A DNA stretch of 64,000 nt from an uncultured bacterium (GCA_902780525.1 CACZFL010000005.1:147465-211464), one strand, 5' to 3'. Positions 1 through 9,566 are shown, counted from the first letter of the stretch. Notes: generated by a model from the letters alone, not told the origin. A program made the numbers and translations.

Positions 1-1
1 T

Positions 2-490
2 ATAACATTCGGATTGTTTGGTATTATTTGGCTTTTTGTAAACATAAAAGCTATAAATAAGCTTGTTGTTAACCACAAAGACAGTATGAAATTTAATACT
101 CTTATTCTGATATCAATATTAGATATTTGTGCATACATGTTCTGTTTGGCATTCTCGCAAATTACAAATCTTGTTCCTTTGCTTACCGTAATACAGTGCA
201 TAATATTTATGGCAATTACATACAGAGTTTTAAGAATTATTCAAAAATATACACTGCAGCGTTATGGCGTTGAGCTAGAGTATAACCCTTATTATATTGT
301 ATTTTTCAATATTCTGTATTTAATACATTTTATAGATACTTATACAAACAGAGTTTTACAAATTCACGAACATTTTAATCCCAAGTCACCACAAATGATT
401 TTGTTTGTTATCATTTTACTTGTTTTGCAATTTTTCCTCTGTTGGAATACTAATGTTCACCAGTTTTACAAGTGGTTATTTAGCCTGTAA
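2..490 (+). CDS. Polytopic membrane protein, 5'-truncated by window edge
   Basis: The frame is open to the first base of the window, so the true start lies upstream; the first possible start inside is a TTG at 14 with no Shine-Dalgarno (SD) sequence. From that TTG, about 158 residues are seen with four or five hydrophobic segments (roughly residues 1-16, 27-47, 52-76, 91-107 and 124-143) and a short polar C-terminus. It is probably an inner-membrane protein. I recognise no family motif. It converges on the minus-strand gene ending at 551, with a nested hairpin between them. Confidence 0.6.
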   Translation: MTFGLFGIIWLFVNIKAINKLVVNHKDSMKFNTLILISILDICAYMFCLAFSQITNLVPLLTVIQCIIFMAITYRVLRIIQKYTLQRYGVELEYNPYYIVFFNILYLIHFIDTYTNRVLQIHEHFNPKSPQMILFVIILLVLQFFLCWNTNVHQFYKWLFSL

Positions 491-494
491 AAGC

Positions 495-539
495 ACCACA
501 ACACCCGACAAAGCAAACTTTGCCGGAGAAAATTGTGGT
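495..539. other. Nested inverted repeat between convergent genes
   Basis: An outer 7-bp stem (ACCACAA at 495-501 with TTGTGGT at 533-539) encloses an inner stem in which CAAAG at 509-513 pairs with CTTTG at 518-522, extended by CCG/CGG after one mismatch. It lies between two convergent genes. No clear T-tract follows on either strand, so it may be a weak bidirectional terminator or a structured 3' end. Confidence 0.4.
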
Positions 540-550
540 AATTCTGATGA

Positions 551-931
551 CTAAATCATTAACTCAAATGTAGATTTTTCTGCAACCTTCATAGACGCTA
601 CATAAGCTGCTTTTGCCATCTGAATATTTGCGGCATCCTGAGGATTCATGCCATTCTCAATAGCACTCATAACAGTATCACTCAAGTTATGCTCTGCCTG
701 AACCAGATTTGAGTATATATCTGATTTGAACTCCGGACTTTGAACATTTGAATAGTAATTATTCAAATCAACTTTCGGGGTTTCACGATTCAAAGCCGCA
801 ATATTAGGAGTTTCCAGCTTCGCATTTTTATCAACTTCCTGAGCTGTAGTAGTTAACTTGTCACTTCCTAGCTGCAGGAGTGATAACGGGGTTGTATGTT
901 GTGAAGCGTCTATTGATGATAATATGCTCAT
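551..931 (-). CDS. Hypothetical helical protein
   Basis: About 126 residues starting MSILSS; no signal peptide or membrane segment. The longer start at 964 is unlikely: its ATG overlaps the -10 box of a good promoter (963-990), whereas the ATG at 931 has AGGA about 10 nt upstream. The C-terminus (residues about 95-126: MNPQDAAN, then AAYVASMKVAEKS) faintly resembles the helical tails of flagellar rod and hook proteins, but this is too weak for a call. Single-gene transcript; function unknown. Confidence 0.55.
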   Translation of the reverse strand: MSILSSIDASQHTTPLSLLQLGSDKLTTTAQEVDKNAKLETPNIAALNRETPKVDLNNYYSNVQSPEFKSDIYSNLVQAEHNLSDTVMSAIENGMNPQDAANIQMAKAAYVASMKVAEKSTFELMI

Positions 932-962
932 ACGGTAAAATCCTGATATGCCTTCCATTATC

Positions 963-990
963 ATTATAAACCATATTTTGATATATTCAA
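963..990 (-). promoter_or_regulatory. Sigma70-type promoter of the 551-931 gene
   Basis: Read on the minus strand: TTGAAT (985-990), a 16-nt spacer, TATAAT (963-968). Transcription would begin near 956, inside the longer version of the ORF, which supports the start at 931. Confidence 0.6.
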
Positions 991-1024
991 TATATAAATA
1001 GTATGTCTTTTAAAAATCTTTACA

Positions 1025-2017
1025 TTATGCAACGCCGTTGTTTAACAGATCGTGGATATGGATGACACCGACAGGTTTTTTACCCTCAAGAACAAAGAGG
1101 TTTGTGATTTTCTTGTCGTGCATAAGCTTTAAGGCTTCTGCGGTCATTGCATCAGGTGATATGGTTTTTGGATTTTTTGTCATTAGGTCTGATGCTTTGT
1201 AGCTTAAAATATCTGCAGACAGGCATCTTCTTAAATCACCATCTGTAAGGATTCCGGTCAGATCACCGTTTGAGTTAATAAATCCGACACAGCCGAGTCG
1301 TTTAGAGGTCATCTCTAACAGAACAGCCTGCATGTTTGCGTTTTCCTCAAGTATCGGCATCTCTATTCCGGTATGCATTAAATCTGAAACCTTCTTAAGA
1401 ATAGAACCAAGTTTGCCTCCCGGGTGTCTGTCGTTAAAATCTTCTTTTGAAAATCCGTTACGTTCAATTAAGCCTACAGTAAGGATATCACCCAACACAA
1501 GAGTGGCGGTTGTTGAACTTGTCGGAGCAAGTCCGAGAGGACAAGCTTCTCCGTTATTAGGAAGCGCCAAAACTACGTTTCCGGCTTTACCGAGTGAACT
1601 TTCAGGATTTTTTGTTATCGAGATTATTGTTATTCCGAAACGTTTGCAATAGTTGAGTATATCAATAAGTTCTTTTGACTCACCGCTATTAGAGATTGCT
1701 ACAACAACATCATTTTCTGTTATCATACCCAAATCACCGTGACTTGCTTCTGCCGGGTGAACAAAAAATGACGGACTGCCTGTTGAAGCAAGAGATGCCG
1801 CAATTTTACGACCAATATGTCCTGATTTTCCCATACCGGTAACAATTATCCTGCCTGAGTTATTTGTTGCATTTTGCATCAAATCGAGTGCTTTTGATAG
1901 ACTGTCGGCATCAAGAGATTCTTTTAAATGTTTAAGCGTATCTATTTCAGAGTTTATTGTATTAATGGCAGACTGTCTGTCAGCTTCTTTTTGCGATTGT
2001 TGAGTTATTGCAGGCAT
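1025..2017 (-). CDS. kdsD: Arabinose-5-phosphate isomerase
   Basis: KdsD interconverts ribulose 5-phosphate and arabinose 5-phosphate, the first step towards KDO for lipopolysaccharide, in the cytoplasm. An N-terminal SIS domain (about residues 45-180) carries GMGKSGHIG at 61-69 and SNSGES, and two CBS domains fill about 205-330. The length of 330 residues is normal. The start is supported by AGGAG about 9 nt upstream. Together with the LptF/G-like permease at 48.5 kb it argues for an LPS-bearing outer membrane. No KDO synthase gene is adjacent. Confidence 0.92.
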   Translation of the reverse strand: MPAITQQSQKEADRQSAINTINSEIDTLKHLKESLDADSLSKALDLMQNATNNSGRIIVTGMGKSGHIGRKIAASLASTGSPSFFVHPAEASHGDLGMITENDVVVAISNSGESKELIDILNYCKRFGITIISITKNPESSLGKAGNVVLALPNNGEACPLGLAPTSSTTATLVLGDILTVGLIERNGFSKEDFNDRHPGGKLGSILKKVSDLMHTGIEMPILEENANMQAVLLEMTSKRLGCVGFINSNGDLTGILTDGDLRRCLSADILSYKASDLMTKNPKTISPDAMTAEALKLMHDKKITNLFVLEGKKPVGVIHIHDLLNNGVA

Positions 2018-2080
2018 CAGATATACTCCTTTTCTCTGATATTGTACTACAAACGGGTAAATTATGCGAAATATTAACAG

Positions 2081-2791
2081 TTATTTAGAAATTAAGCTGC
2101 GGATAACTTCTCCTGCAATAATCAGCCCGACCGCAGACGGAACAAAAGCGTTGCTTCCGGGGATTTGTTTTTTACCTTCAATTTTTTCATCACTTTCTGC
2201 CGGTTTTAATGGAATCTCTTTTGAATAAACAACTTTAACTTTTTTGATTTTTCTTTTTTTTAACTCTTGTCTTATAACCTTTGCAAGTGGGCAAACTGAT
2301 GTTTTAGATATATCATCAATTTCAAAAAGTTCAGGATGCATTTTATTTCCTGCTCCCATGGAACAAATAATCGGAACATTAGCTTTTTTAGTCTGCTCAA
2401 TGAGTTCAAGCTTCCCCGATACCGTGTCTATTGCATCTACAACATAATCGTATTTTGAAAAATCAAACTCATTTGCAGTTTCCGGCATAAAGAAAGTTTT
2501 ATAAGTCTTTATATTTACCCCTGGGTTAATTTCTTTTGCTCTTTCTTCCGCAACTTCAACTTTGTATCTGCCTATGGTTTTATGAGTTGCGACTATTTGC
2601 CTGTTGAGGTTTGAGAGTGCAACTTTGTCATTATCAATCAAATCGAGAGAGCCTATTCCTGAGCGAACGAGAGCTTCAACTACATATCCTCCCACTCCGC
2701 CTATCCCAAAAACTGCAACTCTGGAGCGAGCAAGTTTGTTCCCCCCTTCTTTACCGATTAAAAGTTCTGTCCTTGAAAACTGATTAAACAT
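2081..2791 (-). CDS. tcdA: tRNA threonylcarbamoyladenosine dehydratase
   Basis: An E1-like (ThiF/MoeB/HesA) enzyme that uses ATP to cyclise t6A37 of tRNA to ct6A. GIGGVGG at residues 29-35 is the nucleotide-binding loop, NLNRQIVA follows, and SVCPLAKVIRQELK near residue 165 matches the TcdA-type C-terminal region. No rhodanese or MoeZ extension is present, which favours TcdA over sulfur-carrier activating enzymes. 236 residues, in the usual range. The start codon overlaps no neighbour; the gene diverges from the one at 2870. Confidence 0.85.
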   Translation of the reverse strand: MFNQFSRTELLIGKEGGNKLARSRVAVFGIGGVGGYVVEALVRSGIGSLDLIDNDKVALSNLNRQIVATHKTIGRYKVEVAEERAKEINPGVNIKTYKTFFMPETANEFDFSKYDYVVDAIDTVSGKLELIEQTKKANVPIICSMGAGNKMHPELFEIDDISKTSVCPLAKVIRQELKKRKIKKVKVVYSKEIPLKPAESDEKIEGKKQIPGSNAFVPSAVGLIIAGEVIRSLISK

Positions 2792-2819
2792 AGGACAATT
2801 CTACTATTAACAAAAATAA

Positions 2820-2848
2820 TTGTCACCGTCTTTTTTGTATGATATGAT
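2820..2848 (+). promoter_or_regulatory. Sigma70-type promoter of the 2870-4919 gene pair
   Basis: TTGTCA (2820-2825), 17-nt spacer, TATGAT (2843-2848). The predicted start of transcription near 2855 leaves a short leader carrying GGAGAG at 2861-2866. Confidence 0.6.
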
Positions 2849-2869
2849 TATCTTCGTAAGGGAGAGTTA

Positions 2870-3643
2870 TTGGGGATTTATATGCTAAGCAAATATTTTA
2901 AAATTAAAACTGCATCTGATGAGTTTAGCAAAAATCTGGATATAATTTTTGAAGAGTTAAAAGGGAAAAAAGTTCTCTTATACGGTGCGGGAGACGGTTT
3001 TGTTGTCCTTAATAAAAAATATGATTTTAAACAAAAATTAAATATTACGGGAATAGCGGATTTAAAATTTGAAAAAAATAATAAAAATCTCTTTATGGGG
3101 TTTAAAAAAGTTTTACCGAAGAATATTCCAAATGAGGATTTTGATTCTATTCTTATAACAAATGAGCAATCAAAGAAAATAGTGAAATACCTTAAGGAAA
3201 AATTAAGGCTAAATTGCGATATCAAAGCCCTGTTTGTGGAAGAAATTAAGGACGAACAAATAAATTTGAATTATTTGTATAAACATAAATTTGATAAAAC
3301 CCTGCCAAAACTTGTTAAGGATATGAAGGGGAAAAAGGTTATTTTATATGGTGCCGGTGTGTTTTTAGAACTTATTAAAAAGTATTTTGATCTTTCAGAC
3401 CTCAATATAACAGGAGTCTGTGATAAACGTTTTAACAAACATGCAGAAGGCGAAACTTTTTTAGGTTGGAGGGTATTTAGTGTTGATGAAGCGGCTGAGC
3501 TGAATCCTGATTATATTTTGATTTCTACAAAAATGTACGTTGGTTTGATACGTTCACTGGAACCGAGCGTGTTGAAAGACAAAAAATTCCGTCCTTTACT
3601 TAAAAAGAGCTTTATTACATTAATACAAGAAGCTTGGAGATAA
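2870..3643 (+). CDS. Tandem Rossmann-like nucleotide/sugar-binding protein
   Basis: 257 residues with two repeats of one fold: KKVLLYGAGDGFV near residue 34 and KKVILYGAGVFLE near 155, each followed by LNITG and a charged helix. The repeats resemble the NAD/sugar-binding halves found beside polysaccharide glycosyltransferases. Starts at TTG 2870 (GGAG 5 nt upstream) or ATG 2882. It is 10 nt upstream of a glycosyltransferase and probably shares its transcript, so a role in surface polysaccharide assembly is inferred. The exact function is unknown. Confidence 0.6.
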   Translation: MGIYMLSKYFKIKTASDEFSKNLDIIFEELKGKKVLLYGAGDGFVVLNKKYDFKQKLNITGIADLKFEKNNKNLFMGFKKVLPKNIPNEDFDSILITNEQSKKIVKYLKEKLRLNCDIKALFVEEIKDEQINLNYLYKHKFDKTLPKLVKDMKGKKVILYGAGVFLELIKKYFDLSDLNITGVCDKRFNKHAEGETFLGWRVFSVDEAAELNPDYILISTKMYVGLIRSLEPSVLKDKKFRPLLKKSFITLIQEAWR

Positions 3644-3653
3644 GTTTTGAACT

Positions 3654-4919
3654 ATGAGTAAAAAGAAATTCAAATTATTATATGATGCTGATACACTGAG
3701 CAGCGGTTTAGAAAAAACATCGTCACGTGCAGGAATATATTTTTGTTTTCTAAAAATACTTAAGGAAATGGCAAAAAGGGATGATTTGGATATTACACTT
3801 TTTGTTACTCCTAAAAATAAAAAAAGTGTACAAAAAGTAGTAAGATCGGAGATTCCGGGTAAAAAATTTAAAATGCTGACTTTGTGGCGTATTCCAAACA
3901 GAGATAAAATTGATGCGATTGCAAAAATTTGTTCTTCTGACAGAAATATTTTTCAGAGTGTTTTAGAGAGGTTTTTTATATATTCACACTACTTTTTAAA
4001 TATTGTGTTACGTAAAATATATTGCTTCATATTGTCTTTTAATAAATATGATGCATTTTATTCATCAAATCTTACGATGTTTAATGCACGAAAAGAGTTG
4101 GGTGTAAAAAGGCAGTATGCTCTTTTGCACGATGTGACACCGCTTTTATTCCCTTCATATTTTCCGCCTTCTTTTGAGTTTCAGTTTAAAGAGAGGATAG
4201 CGGTACTAAATAAAGACGATTATTATTTTACCAATTCCGAATACACAAGAAAAGATTTTCTGAAATATGTACCGCAAATTGACCCTGATAAAATAATAAA
4301 TACTTATGTCGGTTGCAATGTGTCTTATACGGTAAAAGAAGGTGATTTGGAAAAGGTAAAACAAAAATATAATATTCCTCAGGGTAAAAAATATCTGTTT
4401 TCACTTTGTACTATAGAGGAGAGAAAAAATTTAATAAGAAATGTCCGGACATATATGCAATTTATTAAAAAGCATAATATTGATGACCTGATTTTTGTTA
4501 TGGGTGGAGGTTACTGGCAGCATTTTATAGAAAAATTAAATTTAGTAGTATCTGATTTGAGTACGGATAAAATTATAAAAACAGGATATGTTGATGATGA
4601 AGATTTACCCGTGTTGTTCAGCGGTGCGGAATGGTTTACCTATACATCGCAGTATGAAGGGTTTGGTTCTCCCGTTTTGGAAGCAATGAATTGCGGCTGC
4701 CCGGTTATAACATCAAATAATTCTTCGCTTCCCGAAGTTATCGGAGATGCGGGAATACAAATCGACTGGGACAGTGATGAGCAGCATATAGAAGCTTATG
4801 AAAAATATTATTTTAATGATGAGCTCAGAAAAGAAAACTCCAAAAAAGGCATAGAACGGGCAAAATTGTTTACTTGGAAAAAGACTGTTGATAAAATGCT
4901 TGAAGTAATGATAAAGTGA
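3654..4919 (+). CDS. Family 4-type glycosyltransferase (GT-B fold)
   Basis: 421 residues. The C-terminal half shows the GT-B donor-site signature: YEGFGSPVLEAMNCGCPV at 334-351 (E-x7-E motif), followed by SLPEVIGDAG. The N-terminal half has the acceptor Rossmann domain with LLHDVTPLLFP. It probably transfers a sugar from a nucleotide donor to a lipid- or polysaccharide-linked acceptor on the cytoplasmic face of the membrane. Donor and acceptor cannot be read from sequence. Neighbours: the Rossmann-like gene just upstream and rel downstream under its own promoter. Confidence 0.8.
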   Translation: MSKKKFKLLYDADTLSSGLEKTSSRAGIYFCFLKILKEMAKRDDLDITLFVTPKNKKSVQKVVRSEIPGKKFKMLTLWRIPNRDKIDAIAKICSSDRNIFQSVLERFFIYSHYFLNIVLRKIYCFILSFNKYDAFYSSNLTMFNARKELGVKRQYALLHDVTPLLFPSYFPPSFEFQFKERIAVLNKDDYYFTNSEYTRKDFLKYVPQIDPDKIINTYVGCNVSYTVKEGDLEKVKQKYNIPQGKKYLFSLCTIEERKNLIRNVRTYMQFIKKHNIDDLIFVMGGGYWQHFIEKLNLVVSDLSTDKIIKTGYVDDEDLPVLFSGAEWFTYTSQYEGFGSPVLEAMNCGCPVITSNNSSLPEVIGDAGIQIDWDSDEQHIEAYEKYYFNDELRKENSKKGIERAKLFTWKKTVDKMLEVMIK

Positions 4920-4952
4920 CCCCCTTAAAAAGAGTATTTTCAACTTATTTGC

Positions 4953-4981
4953 TTGATTTTTTAATGAAAAAACACTAGAAT
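4953..4981 (+). promoter_or_regulatory. Promoter of rel, implying a near-leaderless mRNA
   Basis: TTGATT (4953-4958), 17-nt spacer, TAGAAT (4976-4981). Transcription would start near 4988, 2-3 nt before the ATG at 4991, and no SD sequence precedes that ATG. Confidence 0.5.
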
Positions 4982-4990
4982 AACTGTATT

Positions 4991-7201
4991 ATGGAACAGT
5001 ATAAAATTTCGTTTGATGAAATAAAAGAACTTCTGGTTGAACAAAAGTACCACGATGAAGATATTGAAGAACTTGAAAAGGCATTTGAGTTTGCCAAAAA
5101 GCTTCATGCCGGTCAGTACAGAGTTTCAGAAGAACCTTATATTATACATCCGATAGAAGTTGTAAAAATTCTTATTGGTCTGAGAGCTGATAAAGATACA
5201 TTGATAGCAGGTTTTTTGCACGATATCTTGGAAGACACTGATACAGAGCCGGAAGAGATACAGGAGCTTTTTGGAGAAGATGTTTTAAATCTTGTTCAGG
5301 GAGTTACGAAACTCGGAAAACTCCAGTTTAAGTCAACGGAAGAACGTCAGGCGGAAAACTTCAGAAGAATGTTTATTGCAATGGCTTCTGATGTAAGAAT
5401 AATTTTTCTTAAACTTGCTGACAGGCTTCATAATATGCGAACGCTCAATTATATGGCGCCTGCAAAACAGCAGAGGATTGCACAGGAAACTCTTGATATC
5501 TTTGCTCCGCTTGCTAACCGTTTAGGTGTCGGTAAAATTAAAGCAGAGCTTGAGGACTTGTCGCTAAAATACCTGCATCCCGATAAATATTATGAAATTG
5601 CTCAGCTTGTATCACAGAAAAAAGCAGAACGTGAAATAACCGTCAAGCATCTGATAGACAGTATTTCACAAGATGTTAAAGCAAGCGGAATAAATGCAAC
5701 TATTACAGGCAGAGCAAAACACTATTACAGTATTTATAAGAAAATGAACAGGCTGAATGTAGCGTTCCACGATTTGTACGATATTACAGCTGTTCGTGTA
5801 ATTGTTGATACGGAAAAAGAATGTTATGAAGTTTTAGGGCTTATTCATTCCAGATTTAAGCCTATACCGGGCAGATTTAAAGATTATATTGCAATGCCAA
5901 AAGGCAACATGTATCAATCATTGCATACATCTGTTATAGGTCCGCGTCAAAAACCTCTGGAAGTTCAGATAAGAACCTGGGAAATGCATGAAATTGCTGA
6001 ATATGGTGTTGCGGCTCACTGGAGATATAAAGAAAAAGGCTCTCAAAAAGCGGATTCGGCTAATGATGTTAAGTTCTCATGGATGAGGAAACTAGTTGAA
6101 TACAATAAAGATACAAAAGACGCAGCGGATTATGTTGATTCCGTTAAACTGGATTTGTTTTCTGACCAGGTATTTGCATTCACCCCGGGCGGTGATGTTA
6201 TTGATTTACCTCAGGGTGCAACTCCTGTTGACTTTGCATACCGTATTCACTCGGATGTCGGTCATAAAACAGTAGGTGCATTGATTAACGGACGTATCGC
6301 ACAACTTGATACAAAGCTTAAAAACGGCGATATCGTTGAGATTATGACGTCTAAAGTTGCGGCTCCGCGCTTAGACTGGCTTCACTTTGTTGTTACAAAG
6401 CAGGCAGCATCAAGAATACGCAGCTGGTATAAAAAGAATAAACGCGAAGACCATATTAATATCGGAAAGGCAAACCTTGAACACGAACTTACAAAAGCAA
6501 TTTTTGATGAATATGTCAAAGAAGGCGAATTTGATAAAGTTGCAAAGCAGATGAACTATGTAAGTGCAGACGATTTGTTTGCAGCATTAGGGTACGGCGA
6601 AACTACATTAAACAAGATTATTAACAGACTTAAAAAACCGGTTGTTAAACAGGAAGGCGAAGGCGTTCATCAACATAAACCCAGAAAAGCTTCTGAAAAA
6701 GATATTGTCGGCTTAGAGGGGCTTTTATATTCATTTGCGCGATGCTGTTCTCCTATTCCCGGCGAACCGATAGTAGGTGTTGTTACTCGTTCAAAAGGCG
6801 TTACTGTTCACAGGCTGGATTGTAAAACTTTAGAAAATATTCCTGTTGAGCGACTTATGGATATTCAATGGTCAGGGAATAATATTAATAAGACTTACAG
6901 CACTACAATCCGTATTGAAACAGGCGAACGTTTGGGAATGCTCAAAGATGTTATTGGTGTTGTTTCCGATAATAATACAAATATTAACTCAGCAAACGTT
7001 AAATCTAAGGGTAAAGTGGGTATAATTGAACTTGGTATAGAGCTTGATAATATTGATACTCTCAGACGTGTAATGACAGCTCTTCAGGCAATGCCTGACG
7101 TATTAAGCGTTAAGAGAATACAAACTTCATTTAATCAGGCACCTCAGCAGTTTACCAAAAAGAATAAACAAAAACAGCCGCCAAAGAAGAACCATAATTA
7201 G
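4991..7201 (+). CDS. rel: Bifunctional (p)ppGpp synthetase/hydrolase, RelA/SpoT family
   Basis: 736 residues, full length for a long RSH protein. Order: HD hydrolase domain (about 40-195, with HD at 77-78 in the HDILEDTD motif, intact), synthetase domain (about 235-350, GRAKHYYSIYKKM and YQSLHTSV), TGS domain (about 390-450), zinc-finger/helical region with SFARCCSPIPGE, and a C-terminal ACT domain (about 650-720). The intact HD motif suggests that it both makes and degrades the alarmone. A single such enzyme is typical outside gamma-proteobacteria. Its 3' end overlaps agmatinase by 4 nt. Confidence 0.93.
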   Translation: MEQYKISFDEIKELLVEQKYHDEDIEELEKAFEFAKKLHAGQYRVSEEPYIIHPIEVVKILIGLRADKDTLIAGFLHDILEDTDTEPEEIQELFGEDVLNLVQGVTKLGKLQFKSTEERQAENFRRMFIAMASDVRIIFLKLADRLHNMRTLNYMAPAKQQRIAQETLDIFAPLANRLGVGKIKAELEDLSLKYLHPDKYYEIAQLVSQKKAEREITVKHLIDSISQDVKASGINATITGRAKHYYSIYKKMNRLNVAFHDLYDITAVRVIVDTEKECYEVLGLIHSRFKPIPGRFKDYIAMPKGNMYQSLHTSVIGPRQKPLEVQIRTWEMHEIAEYGVAAHWRYKEKGSQKADSANDVKFSWMRKLVEYNKDTKDAADYVDSVKLDLFSDQVFAFTPGGDVIDLPQGATPVDFAYRIHSDVGHKTVGALINGRIAQLDTKLKNGDIVEIMTSKVAAPRLDWLHFVVTKQAASRIRSWYKKNKREDHINIGKANLEHELTKAIFDEYVKEGEFDKVAKQMNYVSADDLFAALGYGETTLNKIINRLKKPVVKQEGEGVHQHKPRKASEKDIVGLEGLLYSFARCCSPIPGEPIVGVVTRSKGVTVHRLDCKTLENIPVERLMDIQWSGNNINKTYSTTIRIETGERLGMLKDVIGVVSDNNTNINSANVKSKGKVGIIELGIELDNIDTLRRVMTALQAMPDVLSVKRIQTSFNQAPQQFTKKNKQKQPPKKNHN

Positions 7202-8037
7202 CTCATAGCCATTAAGAGTTCTCTTATAACTTTTGTTGCAACAGCTGTTGAAGCTCCGCTTGAGTCATAGTCTGGTGCAAGTTCAACTACGTCTGCACCT
7301 ATAATGTTGAATTTTGAGATGTATTTGAACCATCCAAGGAGTTCATTGAAGGTTAAACCGCCGACTTCAGGGGTTCCTGTGCCAGGCATTATTGAAGTAT
7401 CAAGTACATCAAGATCAACCGTTACAAAGATATTTTTGTCTTTTAAGCAGTCTAAATCTTCGTATTTTGTTGCTCTGGTGTTGTATTTAGACATCAGCTC
7501 AAACTCGTCTTTCATTCCTGAGCGGATACCTATTTGTTTAAGATTCTCAAACCCTATTATGTTCCCTGAATGTCTGATAACGGCGGAGTGTGAGAGTTCT
7601 TCTCCAAGATACTCTTCTCTTAGGTCAGTATGTGCGTCAAAATGAATAATAGCAAGGTTATCATAAAACTTTGAAACGGCTTTAATCTCAGGCAAAGTTA
7701 CAAGATGCTCGCCGCCGATTCCGAAAACCTTTTTGCCGTCTTTATAAATATCTTCAACATTTTTTTCTATTAAATCAAGTGACTTAACAGTATTACCCAA
7801 AGGAAACTCCAAATCACCTGCATCGTGAAAATTGCAGTCCTCAAGGTGTTTGTCAAAGTAAGGAGAATATTCTTCCAACCCCCAGCTTGCCAGTCTTATT
7901 TGCTCAGGCGCAAATCTTGACCCCGGACGGTAAGATACAGTGCCGTCGAAAGGTAATCCTAACATAACTACCTCAGATGATGCATAATCCTTGTTTTCAC
8001 CCATCCAATTTCTGTCTAAAAACGGTCCTCTTAACAT
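7198..8037 (-). CDS. speB: Agmatinase (ureohydrolase family)
   Basis: Hydrolyses agmatine to putrescine and urea using a binuclear Mn centre. The metal-binding signatures are all present: GGEHLVT, HFDAHTDLR and TVDLDVLDTSIMPGTGTPE. 279 residues, in the agmatinase range and shorter than arginases. AAGGAG lies about 6 nt before the start. No arginine decarboxylase is in the window, so substrate preference is inferred from family resemblance; a related ureohydrolase such as guanidinobutyrase is possible. Confidence 0.85.
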   Translation of the reverse strand: MLRGPFLDRNWMGENKDYASSEVVMLGLPFDGTVSYRPGSRFAPEQIRLASWGLEEYSPYFDKHLEDCNFHDAGDLEFPLGNTVKSLDLIEKNVEDIYKDGKKVFGIGGEHLVTLPEIKAVSKFYDNLAIIHFDAHTDLREEYLGEELSHSAVIRHSGNIIGFENLKQIGIRSGMKDEFELMSKYNTRATKYEDLDCLKDKNIFVTVDLDVLDTSIMPGTGTPEVGGLTFNELLGWFKYISKFNIIGADVVELAPDYDSSGASTAVATKVIRELLMAMS

Positions 8038-8100
8038 ACTTTCTCCTTTTAGCTATTGTATTTTATACAATACAATAAAGAAGAAGAAGGGTAAAGTAAT

Positions 8101-9471
8101 TTATGCTACGTTATCTCTGCGTTCTTCGACTTCGTCTTTTACTTTTTGTGTTGCATCGTAGCTTCTGCCCTTCCAACCGATGCTTAACAAATGTTCGAAC
8201 GTTGAAGTTTCAAGAGTTTGAACCAAATCATTAAAGAATTCGCCTGTTGCATTAAGAAGAATATTACCCTGCATTGCAGTATTCATAAGTTTATATTTTT
8301 TAATTGCGACTTGTTCAAGATATTCTGATACTTTTACTTTTCCTGTAAATATATCTTTTATAATATTAGTGCCATCATCACCGGTGATTGTATCGTAATT
8401 GACAGCACCTGTGTCAGAAGTGTCTGCGGTTTCGCCTTTCTTGACAACTATCGGTTCAGGAGTCGAGGCTTCTTCAAGACTCTGTCTGATTGTCTTTATT
8501 TTTTCTTCTGATTTAGATATAACTTCTTCCGAAGCTGTTTTGAACTTTCCTGATTCGTCTGTTGCAGATTTTTCAGCTAATTCTTGTACTTTATCAGAAA
8601 ATTTATTTTCACTTAGTTTGTCAAGAATTTCAGTTAATTTCTTCTTATCTATATTCAAATCATCAGGGTTATTAGAAATGAATTTTGCCATTTCTTCCAG
8701 GAATAAATTATAACTTGGTAATTCTTTGAAAAAGTTATTAGCCTGAGTAATAAATTCCTCTTTTTCTTCCTCTGATAAATTCTCATTACCCGTAACGCCC
8801 TGTGTAATATTTACACCTATTTGTACAAGTTCACAGTATTGTTTAATAACAGATTTTTCATCTTCAGTGAGACTGTCAATCAGTTTTTGACGTTCTTCCT
8901 CTGACAAGCTGTTTTTATATACTTTATCTATAATATCTTGATGTTTATGGTAAAAAGCATAAACTTTTTCTTCATATTCATTGAATAATTTTTGAGTACC
9001 AGGAACTGACATATGTTCAATGATTTCTTTTTGAACATTAGAACTTAAATCCTTAAGAGTATTTAAATCTATACTGTCAGCACAAGCTTTTGCTTTTTCT
9101 TTGTCTTTAAAACTTTCAAAAAATATTTTTATCAGGTTTTGATTTGTTTGGAAGTCTTTTAAAATAGAATTTATTTTTGTTGCTTTTTCTTCATCAGTCA
9201 TACTGCTGAGCATAAGACTAAAGTGTTTTTCAATAATATTAGCATCAATTTTGTCAAAAGGCTTATTATATTCTTTTGCTAATGTTTCTTTAAAGTTTTC
9301 CGGTGTTAATTCTGAATTTGAGTTAACATTACAAACTGCAGTAACTTCTTTAGAATCTTTTTCAGCTTCTTTAATTATATCTATATTATTCTCTGATGTA
9401 GCTGCTTTGATAGTTGGGTTATTTAGTATATTGTGAGATGAAGAAGCAGCATTAGTAGGCGAGATTGACAT
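8101..9471 (-). CDS. Large charged helical protein, lineage-specific
   Basis: 456 residues rich in Glu, Lys and Ser, predicted mostly helical, with no signal peptide, membrane segment or recognisable domain. The N-terminus (MSISPTNAASSSHN) is a low-complexity Ser/Asn stretch. The C-terminal 70 residues (VSEYLEQVAIKKYK onward) are the least repetitive part and may be a folded domain. GAGGAA lies about 10 nt before the ATG. Single gene between agmatinase and a terminator. Function unknown. Confidence 0.6.
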   Translation of the reverse strand: MSISPTNAASSSHNILNNPTIKAATSENNIDIIKEAEKDSKEVTAVCNVNSNSELTPENFKETLAKEYNKPFDKIDANIIEKHFSLMLSSMTDEEKATKINSILKDFQTNQNLIKIFFESFKDKEKAKACADSIDLNTLKDLSSNVQKEIIEHMSVPGTQKLFNEYEEKVYAFYHKHQDIIDKVYKNSLSEEERQKLIDSLTEDEKSVIKQYCELVQIGVNITQGVTGNENLSEEEKEEFITQANNFFKELPSYNLFLEEMAKFISNNPDDLNIDKKKLTEILDKLSENKFSDKVQELAEKSATDESGKFKTASEEVISKSEEKIKTIRQSLEEASTPEPIVVKKGETADTSDTGAVNYDTITGDDGTNIIKDIFTGKVKVSEYLEQVAIKKYKLMNTAMQGNILLNATGEFFNDLVQTLETSTFEHLLSIGWKGRSYDATQKVKDEVEERRDNVA

Positions 9472-9537
9472 CTTGCTTGTTCCTCATGTATTTATTATTG
9501 GGATAAGTTTTATTTAAACGAACATGAATATAAAAAA

Positions 9538-9566
9538 AAAATAAGTGTATGAATTTCACTTATTTT
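9538..9566 (-). terminator. Intrinsic terminator of the 9606-10451 gene
   Basis: A perfect 10-bp stem (AAAATAAGTG at 9538-9547 with its complement at 9557-9566) and a 9-nt loop. On the minus strand it is followed by a run of seven or more T. The plus strand also reads T after the stem, so it may act both ways. Confidence 0.7.

Noticed and set aside
932..964. Upstream start codons of the 551 gene
   Set aside because: They overlap or precede the predicted transcription start of a TTGAAT-16-TATAAT promoter and lack an SD.
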